Shown here piece after piece: positions 26,086-37,449 of a DNA stretch of 64,000 nt. Both the position numbers and the translations under genes were made by a program. Every line of letters begins with the position of its first letter. Within the stretch, counting starts at the first letter, position 1. Source of the stretch: Sphagnum compactum (taxonomy: Eukaryota > Bryophyta > Sphagnopsida > Sphagnales); NCBI GenBank assembly GCA_965153455.1, contig OZ234494.1, positions 24,853,354 through 24,917,353 on the forward strand, written 5' to 3'. The notes under the pieces were generated by a model. That model was not told the origin of the DNA, did no database searches, and saw only the letters and a list, made by a program, of their open reading frames with translations.

Positions 26086-27419
26086 AATAATATCATCATC
26101 CTAGGGCTTTATCCAATACATAAATTATAAGATGTTTATTGAACCAAATCAACCTTTATGGAAAAAAGGTTACACAAATATAAGAAAATATAAACTAAAT
26201 AATCATTCATTTAAGCTCTTACACATACAAACTTTTTCCTATTCTCATGGTGTTATTGAAAACCAAATTGAAATTACTTTTAAGATTTTGTTAGAATAGT
26301 GTGTAATGTTTGATTGCTTAATACGTAACACATTCAAATCACCTTCCATTTGAAAATTCCACCCACGAATTGCAATTTTTTTGCAAATGTTTTAAAAGCC
26401 ATTTGTATTTGCTAAAACCCCAACTACAAATGCTTGAGTCTTGAAATTCATTGAATTGGGATAACATGTTTTTCATTTATGTAATATGCATATATTTTTT
26501 AAAGCATAAAATGCACATGCATATTATAATACATGTTATTTTCTGTTAATCATAAAATGACAAAAAATTTTAATTAAGAAATGAAATAATTTCATATCAA
26601 GGTTCAAGGTTGGAAATATAAATTGTATCTTGATATAAAAAAAATTTCCACCTTGCATCAACACATTACTTATAGATTTGTACTTGCCCAAATAATGCTA
26701 TTATGTGAATTATTTACTTAACTTGAACGTTAATAAATCTTACACTTGAACTTAATATAAGCATAATACAATTTTAAAACCATGATATTTTGGAATATAA
26801 ATAATAATTATCAAAATGAAAATGAAATTACTTTTAGAGCATGGTATTTCTTGTTGCAGATGAAGGGAAATTCAATATACCCCCACATTCAACATCCCCC
26901 TCGTGCATGTCCCCTAAACTCCACTCTATCCATTTCATGGCAAGATCATTCCTTTGTCCACTTAATATAAATAATCTCCACCATATAAAATACATATGCC
27001 ACTAATGACATTTTGTTTTTTATCACCCAAAAATATTGTAGAAAAACAAAAAACCAAAGGGCCTTCTATTACAATATTTTTTCACATTCACATTTGTGGA
27101 AATTTTTTTTTTGGTTTATATGGTAAAATGTAGGTCATGATGTAATCTAATACCTATATAATGCCTTCATGGCCAATGGATTTGCTAGAACAAATTCATT
27201 ACAATGGTCAACCTTGTTTTTGTTCACTTTCCAAATACAATGCCTTGTGTGTAGATATACTGCAAAGTATTCAATACAAAATCCCAATATTTTAATTAAA
27301 TTAACCAACATTAAATGCAACATTAAGTAAGTATTTGATATTTTAGAAAGTCATTATTTTTTGAAGTATAACATTTCAAATGTGTTTAACAAAAACAAAA
27401 AAAATGTTTTTGACATGAT
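26086..27419. other. Geneless AT-rich stretch before the palindrome
   Basis: No gene or repeat recognised. The small ORF at 26782-26970 has no supporting features. Confidence 0.55.
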
Positions 27420-28643
27420 TCTTCAAATACAAATATTTTTCATTTATTTGGATACTCCTCAAGCTTGGCATCACTAATGATGGCTTTCATGGACATTTCT
27501 TTGCCAATGTTCAAACTTAATTTCATAAACTATTAATCCAATATTTTAACTAAATATCACTATGACTTATAATTTTTTTTTCAAATTTGCAAATTAGGTG
27601 GTTGATAATATCCATAAAAGTTCCATGAGCCATCGCTTTTGTTTGGAAATGTCATTGTATAATCATATTCATTTAATTAGTAGGCCACATTAAACCCAAC
27701 AAGCATATTGTAACTAATTGCATGAGTGTTATGGATTTTTTTTTCAAATTTCGTCAATAAATTCTCTAATAATCCAAAAACTTGGGTTATAATAATTGAG
27801 ATAATTTTATAGTTTTGTTTCCACCTTAAAGTAGCATTAAACCTAAATCTTTGAATGTGCATTGGACGTTTAAGACCATTATTATGATCCATGGGCAAGA
27901 GATAATTTTAAAAAATTAAAGTTTGTGAACATCTTATATCGCATTGTAATGCCAAGCTTGAGTTTTTAAAATATTTTTTAAAGACACTTTTGAACCAAGC
28001 AACAACATAATTTGAAAATGCATTTCCCTTAGTACATATCAGAACACTCTTTTATTTGGAACCTTTTCACCTTTAAAAATGTTATGGCCCTTACCACAAA
28101 TTTGGTTTAATTGATCCATTATTGTAATTTCATAAGAACTTTTCAATAAATTTTGTCCTTTTTCCTCTTTGAACTTCTTGGGAATTGGATGTTATAGATA
28201 TGTATGTCCACCAAATTTGGCACATTCTTAGTTAGATTTCACCATATTTTTCATGAACTTATGACATGATCCTTCGTTTTACTAGTCAAGCAAACAAAAA
28301 ATGCATTAGAATTTCAAAAGAGGTGTAAATTATACTTTTCTCAACATCTTTGTTTTGAAATTTTATTAAAATTGCATTTAAAACAGTCATTTGGTTTTTT
28401 TGCAATAGATTCATGACTATTTTGGTCAACTTTTTCATCCTTTAAAAGCTCAAATGTGATTTTTTAAACTTTCATTTTTAGATGTAAATCTCATTCCTTA
28501 TCATGAACATAACCATGCTTTGATACCATGTTAAGAAACAGGCAATCATAAATGCCATATGCACAAGAAAACTAAACCCATAAAAATGTGATGTTCACAT
28601 TCATGAAACATACAATCTTAAAACACACCAATGTTTATACATC

Positions 28644-28670
28644 TATATATATATATATATATATATATAT
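28644..28670. repeat. (TA)n microsatellite, left arm
   Basis: About 13 TA units directly beside a long hairpin. The inverted partner is at 52016-52051. Confidence 0.9.
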
Positions 28671-28673
28671 CTG

Positions 28674-28736
28674 TCACACCTAACAATAATAACATTAATG
28701 TCCATATTAATGTTAAAACATTATTGTTAGGTGTGA
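28674..28736. repeat. Hairpin element beside (TA)n, left arm (MITE-like)
   Basis: CACACCTAACAATAAT pairs with ATTATTGTTAGGTGTG, continuing inward through AACATTAAT/ATTAATGTT to a loop of about 4-6 nt. This makes a nearly full-length stem of about 63 nt. The right-arm copy at 51945-52008 has substitutions yet keeps most pairing. It may be a miniature inverted-repeat element, with the TA repeat expanded at its insertion site. Confidence 0.75.
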
Positions 28737-29659
28737 AACAACCAATACAAAGTCACCACTTCCAAAATTTGAACCAAAAGTTCATCTACACCATTTTCAT
28801 GTGAGAAGTATGTTTGGACTCATGCCATAGAAAATAGAAAGGTCCACTAGCAACCTTAATTTATTCCATTCGCACCATATTTGGTGTTGAAAGCATAAGA
28901 TTTTTTAATATTTTAACTTTATTAATATATCATTAAAACATGTGAATTGATTTGAAAAATATCCAATGAAGAAAAAGTTTTCAAAAACACTTATTAAACA
29001 TTGTAATGGTTACTTTTAAGTGCAAAAATGACTTGTACATGGGTTTCAAAACTTTTGAAAATGAAATATTTTTTGAAATTTTTTACATAAACTTAGACAT
29101 AATAATATAAAGAAAAATTTCAAAAATTTTAAAGATTCTTTTAGGTCTTTTGTGAAAATATTTGCCCAAAAGCATTCCCTTAAGTAGGTAGGTGTGGTGG
29201 GTGTGGTTCATGTTATCCCATTGGCACCTTTTAGTTTGTTTGACCCCTTTGACCCCTTGAGGTTGAACTTGTGTAATCAATGCAAACATTTTGGGCAAAA
29301 CATCATACAAGTTTTTCACCCCCATAATGTGCATCACAATCACTTTTTTCACAACCAAAGATAGCATGTCAAAGAGTTTCACATATTTAAAGGCAATAAA
29401 TTCAATTCCCAAGATGAACAAATTATATGAACTATCCCAAAACCCAAACAATAAATGATCAAAAAATTACAACAAAATAAAAACTTCCCTATAGAGATTG
29501 ATGCTTTTGGCAAGGCTAAAATGAAGCTCAAGGTGGTCACAAAGCTAATTAACACTATTGAAATTCAGTTTAATGGTCAATTTTTGTTCACATCAAATGA
29601 AATTTTAGATTAATAATTTTAGACTAATAATCAAAATGAGAATAAAAATAAATAATAAA

Positions 29660-29764
29660 TTGATTCAATAGGTAGGTAGGGCTTAGGTAGGTAGATACCT
29701 AGGTGCCTATCCTACCAATTTAGACTAAACTAATCTACATACCCTTCCTACCTACATATTAGGT
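29660..29764. repeat. TAGGTAG/CTACCTA word block, part 1, left arm
   Basis: Short degenerate words of the same type as at 7.3-8.7 kb. The block is split from its continuation at 30186-30315 by the solo LTR. The right-arm equivalent, 50090-50410, is uninterrupted. Confidence 0.75.
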
Positions 29765-30185
29765 TGTTAACGGGTGATTTGTGATCTATAGTTCAAAGCT
29801 GTTAGATCAATAGTTTTACATAATTGTTATATTTTTGAATAACTTTATTGGTTATGTTCTTATTGGTTAATTTTTAGTTATTATTTTTAATATCTATTCT
29901 TGTATATAAGTACATAATTGCCCGTCATATGGTTCTTTGAGAAGGAAATCGAATAGACCATGTATTTTGGAATGAATGATTGTAATATGAATTTTTTGCC
30001 TATTGTCATTGAAACAAATCAACTTTTTAAAAGTTCTTTAGTTTACTTTGATTTAGAATTATAGAATGTGTTTCTTGTTTTGCACAAAACAAAATAATGT
30101 ATATTGCACATTAGAAAAGAATTGTAAAAAGTGTTTAGATTTGAAGAACTTGATAGGAATTGAAGCATAAAATTTACCTTTTTCA
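29765..30185. mobile_element. Solo LTR of an LTR retrotransposon, 421 bp, with 5-bp target duplication
   Basis: The segment begins TGTTAACGGG and ends TTTTTCA, so has the TG...CA termini of an LTR. It is flanked on both sides by TAGGT (29760-29764 and 30186-30190). A TATA-like TATATAAG lies at 29903-29910, consistent with an LTR promoter if the plus strand is sense. The right arm of the palindrome has the same flanks with no insert (around 50288-50330), an empty site. No internal domain or second LTR is nearby, so this is a solo LTR left by recombination. I cannot assign copia or gypsy type from the LTR alone. Confidence 0.85.
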
Positions 30186-30315
30186 TAGGTTGTTAGGTTA
30201 AGTAGGTACCTAAGTAGGCTAGGTAGGTATGTTAAGTAAGTGTGTAACTTAGGTGAAGTATGTAGGTTAGATAGTTAGACTAGGTAGGTAAAGTAGGTTA
30301 ATCGGCATATGCTAA
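30186..30315. repeat. TAGGTAG/CTACCTA word block, part 2, left arm
   Basis: Continuation of the block broken by the solo LTR: GTAGGTACCTAAG-, TAGGCTAGGTAGG- and GGTAGGTAAAGTAGG-like words. Its inverted partner lies within 50090-50300. Confidence 0.75.
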
Positions 30316-30373
30316 TAGATTAGACAAAAATGCTCATAACAAACAAATGACACAATATTGTTTATTGAAGATT

Positions 30374-30440
30374 TTGTGCAATGATTAAGGACTTGGTTCT
30401 TCAATGTAGAGGTGAGGGGTTTAAGTCCTCACACTTGCAT
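30374..30440 (+). mobile_element. Possible tRNA-derived SINE head
   Basis: TGTGCAATGATTAAGGACTTGG resembles a pol III A box with the GGTTAAGG D-arm form. About 40 nt downstream, GGTTTAAGTCC (30418-30428) resembles a B box. The segment is absent from the right arm, consistent with insertion. No complete tRNA cloverleaf can be drawn and no clear target duplication was found, so this is tentative. Confidence 0.4.
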
Positions 30441-30467
30441 CCAAAGCAATTATTACCTTAAAAACCT

Positions 30468-31400
30468 TTAAAGTTCACATATGCCCACACTTTCCTCATT
30501 ATGGATCTCTCCCATCCTTTGTATCTTCTCAAAGGTACTCAAAACCTTCATAATGAATTTACAGGTGGTCTTGATGATGTTGTGATCACAATAGGTGATT
30601 TTTCTTGTGTTTTTTAAGTTCAAGATTTTTGGTTTTTCAAAGAAAAAACAAATGGCCCTTAGCATTCTCAAAACAAATTTTTGTTTGGCACAAAAATGTT
30701 AGATGATGTGAATAACAATATGTCATGTGATGAAATGATAGTAAACTTCATCAACATTTTGAACAAGTTTCAAACAACTTCTCAAATTGCAAAACCTTCC
30801 CGAAATCTTGAAGAAATAAATTTCATCCACTAAACTTGTTTGAAGACACCACTTATATAGACCATACTTTGCAACATTTATTTTACACAAAAGATAATCT
30901 TGCAAGTTGATGCAAGCACCTGAACAAAAATCATAAGTAAACCTTCAAATAAAGTTGGAGAAATTTTATGATCAAATTTTAAGATGCCATCACAACAAAT
31001 TGCAACAGGAGCAAACCCAGAACTAGAAGACACAATTCAATCACATAAATTTGAAAAAGTGTAGCATGAATGAACCCATTGCAACAACATTGATTTCTCT
31101 TAGTAAAAGCCTTTCAAGAGAATGATTTAAGCTCACCATTTCAGCTAAAGAGATCAACTCCTTGGAACTACCACATAACTCCACACGCTTGTAAAATTGA
31201 ACGTTAACAACTCCAGATAATTTAAACATATATCTGAAAAATTTGGATTCCATGTGATGAACAATGCATACAAAATCCTGTTGATAATAAGTGCCTTGAG
31301 GGTTGATCTAATTTGAAACCTAAGAACCAAAATGTAACTTCTTGCAAAAAAAACATGAAATTTGTTACAACGTTTGTTCAATGAAGGTAATAACAAAAGA
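30468..31400 (-). pseudogene. Broken gene fragments, possibly leucine-rich-repeat protein
   Basis: Minus-strand fragments continue in different frames. One piece (about 31041-31253) reads with spaced leucines typical of an LRR-like surface (LISLAEMVSLNHSLERLLL). Another at 30723-30905 contains KYGLYKWCLQTSLV, which is also present on the plus strand at about 48000 in the right arm. Frameshifts and stops separate the pieces and no NB-ARC motif is seen. LRR origin is a guess from the leucine spacing; the duplication with the right arm is clear from the sequence. Confidence 0.4.
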
Positions 31401-31489
31401 ATGTTGGAAATGGCCTCTTAAGAGAGATGATTGGAATTGACACGAGAGAAGGGAGGACAAAGTGGGAGCGCTTGCAATACTACCTGAGA

Positions 31490-31700
31490 CAAAAGGTTGG
31501 ATCTTTTAACTTCAACAAAACCCAAGGACTTTTTTGATTTTCCATTCACTTAGAATTCTTGCACACCACTTGAGAATCTCTGCTTGCTTCGAAGGACAAA
31601 TTTATTACTGCATCTTTCTATAGCCTCCTTTACACATCAGTTTCTAAGACTAGGACCTTCTAAAGTTAGTGGCTCCTGAAAAGAGACTGAAATAAAATTT
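31490..31700 (-). repeat. Diverged direct copy of 35350-35540 within the left arm
   Basis: Shared words in the same order include ATCTTTTAACTTCA/ATCGTTAACATCA, CAAGGACTT, GATTTTCCATTC, GAAGGACAAATT and TTACTG. The left arm therefore carries tandem, diverged copies of the fragment family about 3.9 kb apart, bracketing the methyltransferase gene. Confidence 0.65.
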
Positions 31701-31933
31701 GGGCCTAGGAACTAAATCACCATGAGAGAAGAATATGGACTTGTTGTGTCCAGAACTTCAAGTCATGATCATCTACATTTAAAAAAAAAAAAAGTTCTCT
31801 TTGGTGATTATGATAATCACATTTTGGTCATAATATATAACCAAAGGAAAGAAAAACCCAAAATGTCTATTATCTCTTTGGTCAAGAAATACAAAGTTTG
31901 TTCTTCATTTCATTCTCAAGAAGTGCTCCCCAA

Positions 31934-32722
31934 TTAGGAGGCATTCCCACCATTGAACTTGTAGAGGTACAGATTGATCCCATCTACTTGTGTTATATGA
32001 GCAGGTTCCAAGGCTTCAAATGGCCAACAAAATGAAACCACACGAGCACCAGAAGGTAATTGTTGTTGTAACATTGGAAGGAGACGACTATTTCCTTTCA
32101 CACTCAGATAGAGAGTTACAACAGATGCTTTTGACAAATCCACCGAAAATGCATCCCTACGCTCTATATTGATCAGATGTCCCATACCTTCTTGTGCCAC
32201 TGCCCTCTGTGCCTCCTCAAAGAGTTGTGGGTCTAACTCCACTCCGTAGCATTTTGCTCCATACAACTTTGCCGCTGTGAAACAACTTTGACATGGTTAG
32301 TACTTAGTAGCCTCTTTACATCAGCATACTGAGAGGACCCATCAAAAGCAAGTGGTGATGTTCTTGGCTACAAAGTCTAAATGATCAGCTTGAAAATCCA
32401 CAAGATGCCCACAAGCTGAAAACCTCCAACATGAATACTGTGTTTCAACCAAAAAATGGTAACTGGAGATGGCTTGGCCACATTGAACAAGATTGTGCAA
32501 CATCGATAATGACACAAAATCAGCTCAAAAAGTGTAAGACTAACCAGCAATGAGAAGGCGGCCATCACCACAGCCCAAGTCGACAACATGATCATGTGGT
32601 CCAACTGAAGCCAATTGCAGCATTCTCTTTCCAACATGGGAGGGTGTTCCCACATGGGGTGCCAAACGCAAGCCTGCCCAGTAACGCATCCATAAGCCCA
32701 AGCGTAGCTGCTGCGCCACCAT
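31934..32722 (-). CDS. Class I SAM-dependent methyltransferase, about 172 aa, two exons
   Basis: Exons: 32722-32545 and 32274-31934. The donor (CTG|GTTAGT) and acceptor (TTCACAG|CGG) join in phase to give LLIAAAKLYGAKCYGVELD. The glycine-rich SAM motif VDLGCGDG lies at about residues 47-54 with an acidic residue after the second strand (E72). The N-terminus has APHVGTPSHVGKRML, as in small methyltransferases that begin with a PTP-x-x-VV-like segment, and VTLYLSVKGNSRLLP follows. This resembles the FAM173/ATPSCKMT-like group, protein lysine methyltransferases in animals; that assignment is tentative. The ATG (GCAATGG context) is preceded in frame by open sequence back to a TAG, and a splice acceptor at about 32780 could add an upstream targeting exon. 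The gene lies in DNA present only in the left arm. Confidence 0.82.
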
Positions 32723-32799
32723 TGCACCCACACCCTTTTCCTTTCTTGAGTCCTCCCTCTCTAGACCATGCTCCCCAACCTATGAGGCTTGATGTGCTC

Positions 32800-33890
32800 C
32801 TTGTGTGGACTCCTCAACCCTGCAATGCAAATCTGATATGCAGATTTGGTGACAGTTGTGGCGGAACAAGAGAAAATCCTATGAAAATAAATTAGAAACA
32901 GATACTCAATTCTCACCGTAGGAGTTTGGGACATGAGGAAAAAGCACAAAAGAAAGAAGAATCTAGTAGGATGCCCTACATCAAAAGTTACAAATGTAGT
33001 TTTGAGAGGATTCCTTATTCAGAAGAGAAAGCAGCTTGTGCTTTACTGGAGCTAAATGCCCCTACTATCTGCCATCTCAACGACATAGTGTACACAGTGT
33101 TTTGTATGTATTTCAACAGGGATCTCTCTACTATTCTGGATTGGACAATTGGACCATGAGCAGTCATGAATATAGAGACACATCAAGGGCTGGGTGGGAT
33201 CCAGGAGTCAAGGGGTCCACTGTGCTTTTCTGGTTTGGCTTGAGAACTGACCATTGGACTTTAAATCAGACACGATTAAGTACAGGATTTCGAGCCATTC
33301 AAACTGTGTCTTCAGAAGGATCAACTCAAGAAAAAAGTACTTAAGGCCAGCAATTGCCTCAAATTCTAGAGTGAGAGTTTTGCATGCTTTTTTCCATGCA
33401 AACTGGTCAAACAGAGTGGCAGAACAGTGCTGAAAATACACCAAAAAGTGTAGCCACATCTGGTCTTATGCAGTTGTTGAGCAGGCTAAGGTATCCCCCA
33501 TCCAAAGCTCATGGAGGTTCAAAAATTGGTGCAAACCGTAATCCTAGAGTGGAAGAAGTAAAAGGTATACTGTAAGCTTAGTTTCTAAGTTGTGTTCTAT
33601 AGTCAAAAAGTGTCATATCTTTGGTCTGCTTTGATCATCACTTGAGGATCTTTGACAACATCCCAAGAACAAAGCATTTTCTGACCTAATCAGGATGTCT
33701 GTTATGTGGGTGGATCCAGTCAGTCCACTAAGCAAAAATGAGAAGTACCTTAGAGAAGTGCATACCTAGGATGTCACTGTAAGAAGACCCTAGGTTCAGA
33801 TCACAGTTGCAGCATCGAAATGGGTCTTTGTCCAGTCTGCCAAGCCATCCAATTGTCAAGACTGTGCTCATTAATATTGTGGGTGAGTCA
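32800..33890. other. No clear gene; upstream of methyltransferase
   Basis: An N-terminal exon of the methyltransferase could lie at 32.8-32.95 kb but is not demonstrable. The remaining ORFs have no family resemblance. Confidence 0.45.
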
Positions 33891-34390
33891 CACTACAACC
33901 TAGCCAGGCTTGACACACCAGATCCATGATAATGAACAGAATTGTGCATAACTTCTCGCATGACTGGCAACAGAAATGGTCTCAAAAGAGTCTCTGTTGT
34001 TTTGAACCATGCTGAATAACAAGGATGGTGTGATACACACAGTACATACTGCAGTGGCAGGAGGAACCAAAATATTGTCAGGTGCAGACAGACATCTTTT
34101 ATGTAGTGCTGATGAGAAATAGTTCTCAAGAAATTCACAAACTGAAATCTCAACCACATTCACAAAATGGAAGAAGGCAGGTAGATCCTTCATGTGAAGA
34201 AAGCAGTGCGCTGTGAGGTTGCACATCTTTTCACCAATCCTTGAAGTTGGGATAGACAGGAACTGGATTCTGGGGAAACCCTGAAAAGAGCTTCTCGGAT
34301 TCTTGATGCAGAAAGACACCAGCACTTCACAGGGGAGGAGAACTCAATGAAAGATCTTTCAGAAATCAATTTGAGCTCAGGCCAGTCTTA
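33890..34390 (-). pseudogene. Decayed gene fragment, duplicated in right arm
   Basis: Minus-strand reading contains FLSIPTSRIGEKMCNL and then FFHFVNVVEISVCEFLENYF. The right arm at 49000-49350 (plus) has the related GSIPTTKIGEKTNNFLKH and a matching stretch beginning CTTCTTCCATT. Neither copy has an intact long ORF. The protein family is not recognised; it may be part of the same LRR-like relic. Confidence 0.5.
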
Positions 34391-34934
34391 CTGAAAATGA
34401 AAATGGAGTGATATAGTAAATCCTAAACAGGTTGGGAATCTCTGTTCTGACTTAAAGCATCCTTACCCATTGCTCCAATGTGTCAGATCATTTGAGCTGC
34501 CAATGGATTCAGACAATACTCTTGGAGCATGTCTTTGGTACTTCACAGAGCACTTAGTTTCAGCCAAGTTAGGGTTTGCTACTCATTCAGGGCTGGACTG
34601 TGCTCTGAACAGAGACTAACAATCAGATGCTCCAAACTTCTCATTTCTCTCAAGAACTCAGGGAAGAACCTTGGACTTTCCAGACAAAATTGAGGAATCT
34701 GGTTCAACCCCAGTGATCAACTTATGCCTCGGAAGAAAATGCATGCAAGCAAGCAAGCAGAGAACAACAACAGTAGTATGGCATCTCCCTCCCTCCAACC
34801 CACTTCCCCGCAAAACATTTGCAAAAGGATTGGAAGATGAAATTCGAATTCCAAAAACGGGAGAAGAAGACAGAATCCAAATCAGAACCCAAGAAAACAA
34901 GAAATTCCATATGTGGGTGGATGCAGAGATCAAC

Positions 34935-35186
34935 GTTTACCTCAGGCTCTAATAAAGTTGGGCATGTGGTGCAGCAGTAGGGTCTCCTACTATCAGAGGT
35001 TTGCAGCTTGAAGAAATCAGTCCATAGCTGCTCTCCCTCCTCCTCATGTCCATCTTCGATCGTGAAAATCTTTGAGAGGCAACAAGAGAAAAACCTATCT
35101 ACAAATTTTCCAACCCTAAAAATCCCAATAGCGTAATTGAAGTTCTTCTTGCTTCCCCTTCCCTGCATTCTGTGTTCATTGAACAT
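34935..35186 (-). pseudogene. Unknown exon-like fragment, repeated three times in the palindrome
   Basis: Encodes GSKKNFNYAIGIFRVGKFVD, a cysteine-rich CCLSK segment, and GHEEEGEQLWTDFFKLQTSD. It may end at a GTAAAC donor near 34939. The right arm repeats it at 47370-47595, where the tail is shifted to an early stop, and a third, more decayed copy is at about 48380-48540. Conservation of the amino-acid frame between the first two copies suggests a once-real exon. Function unknown. Confidence 0.45.
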
Positions 35187-35189
35187 ATT

Positions 35190-37400
35190 CTTTGACGATT
35201 CTTCGTCCTTTGTGTTCTACTTGAAGATGCTTGAAGATTCTTGTTGTGTTTTGTGTTCTTCTTGCTTGAATTTTGAGTTCATTTTCCTGATCTAGTGCAG
35301 GAGTTCTGCAGGAGACAATTAACTGCCCAAGAAGGAATTCATATGATTCATCACAGTATATTGGATCGTTAACATCACAAGATCAAGGACTTGAGATTTT
35401 CCATTCTCTCATACTTCCTGGCACACCCAAGAATCTCTTCTCTTCTCTTGTTACTGAAGGACAAATTCTTTTTACTGAATCTTTTTCTACATCCTTGCCT
35501 GTGCAGAATTTTTGAGTCATGTCTAGATGCTACAAACCCCCCCAACCCATTTCAGAATCTTATCATCACCATGATGGTGATTCTTCAAACTGATGCAACT
35601 TTTTGCCTACCTTCCAATTCCATTTTCTTCAATGCTTCTGGGTAATCCTCCAGCATTGATTAACATGCTTCCTCCAATGCAGGTCCTGAAATGTACTCTA
35701 GAATCATCCCAAGATTGCTGATATAAAATCACTAGCTTCATATCTATCTCACTGGTTCACCATTTTCCTGTCATTCAACAGACATAACAAAATCTCTTGA
35801 AATTATAATACTTTCAGCAGGTACAAGTTTGGATGTGTGATACCTCTGCAAACAAGAATTTATTTGGATCATGTGTGTACTTCTGTGAAGAATTTTGTTC
35901 AAAGCTTATTAACTGTCGGTTCTCTCTACAACTTTGATGAAGGAGGATTTTGAAGTAATTATACATCCTCAGTCAAGGCCTCATCATTTTCTTTTTTCAT
36001 GGTGTGGTATCCTTTCAAGGAGGTGAAGTTTTTCTCAGAACCAGTTTAATAGAATTGCACATGTATTACTTCACATGGGTACTCAGCTTTGCAGTTATAA
36101 TTTACACCTCTTCTTCACCTCATTGCAGCTGGGCACAAAATATGAGTCAGATTTTTTCAATGTAATATTATAGTTGCAGCAACAATGTTTCCTGCACTGA
36201 GAGAACATCTGTTTTCTTGGTGAGATCCAGAAACTAAATGTAGTCCACAAGAGGTTTGAGACCTAAAGCTGTATGAATCTTCCATGTGTTTCAACACCCA
36301 CAAATTCACCAATGTGGGACACAAAGTGCAACTTATGAACAAAAACTTGACAAAATCTTTGCCAAGTTCGGGCTGGAAAGTTTGTACTAGGATGGCCAAA
36401 TCACCATGAAGCCCACGGGTAAGCAAGCAAGAAATTGGGAAGAAATTAGAATTTAGATACCAAATCTTTGAGAAGAGACAATTCATCCTAAGTCGTTGCA
36501 ATGTTTGAGAAAGGATTGGAAGCATTAGAATCACATCATAAGCTTCACCTAATAACTTCACTTGCAATAATTTCTTCAAAACCAAGTGTCTAATGTGCCC
36601 TTTAATCTTTGCTAATTAGTTCCAATTTCATATTCTAACAATGTAGCATTCTAAGCACATTGATTCTAAATCCTTCATTTGCAACAAAAAAAATGGTGTG
36701 ACAAGAAAGTTGTTATAAGTTCTCTTCATCATAATTACTCAATCCATTTCAGCACAAATTTGCATTGTAAAACCAAATCAAGTTTCAACTACCCTAACCT
36801 AATCCTAAGCTAACAAGGGGTGTGTTACACTATGGCCTTGCCATTTACATTAAAAGGTATCTTAAGGCAAAAGAAGAAATATGAAAACCCAAATACTTCA
36901 CCATGCAAAAATATAATCTTCAAAAAATCCTCTAAAAGAAACCAAAATCCTTCAAGATATTATAACTCTATAACTCATCTCAAGTTTCAACACAAGCCAA
37001 AATATCATCTTTCAAAAATCCTCATATAAAAATAGACCTATTACCTTGGGACCAAAATTCCTTAAGCTACTATACTCTATAACGAATCTAAACACAATAT
37101 TCTTGCCTTGGTAGGCAAGCCCAATAAATTTGTCAGTTCATGAAGATGGGCATTCACACAAAACTTATAGTAATATGAAAGTATCTACATAGTTTGTAAG
37201 TTTCAGATGAAGATGGGTACCATTTTCCCACCTTGAAATTTCTTTGCAAAATTTACTCAAATTATTGCAAGTAAAAAAATTTTGGATTTGAAGTTTCACT
37301 AGTTGTTTCTCCATGTCCCCAACTTAGCCTGATCAGATTTATACATTGGCAGATGGGTTTTGCAAAACAATGATAAATTGATTTGCATAACTGGGCCCTG
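35190..37400. other. Left-arm noncoding DNA between fragment family and RING-CH gene
   Basis: 35.3-35.7 and 36.35-37.4 kb match the right arm (about 47.2-46.85 and 46.75-46.1). About 35.7-36.35 kb has no counterpart there. The minus ORF at 36157-36585 is interrupted in the right arm and is probably not coding. The part just below 37450 would include the RING-CH 3' UTR. Confidence 0.5.
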
Positions 37401-37449
37401 TTCATAGAGAACACATGTGATCACATAATATTTGCTAAGCTAATGTTGG

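Noticed and set aside
36157-36585. Minus-strand ORF of 142 aa in the left arm
   Set aside because: The right-arm counterpart near 46.6-46.9 kb is disrupted, and no domain is recognisable; more likely spacer DNA.
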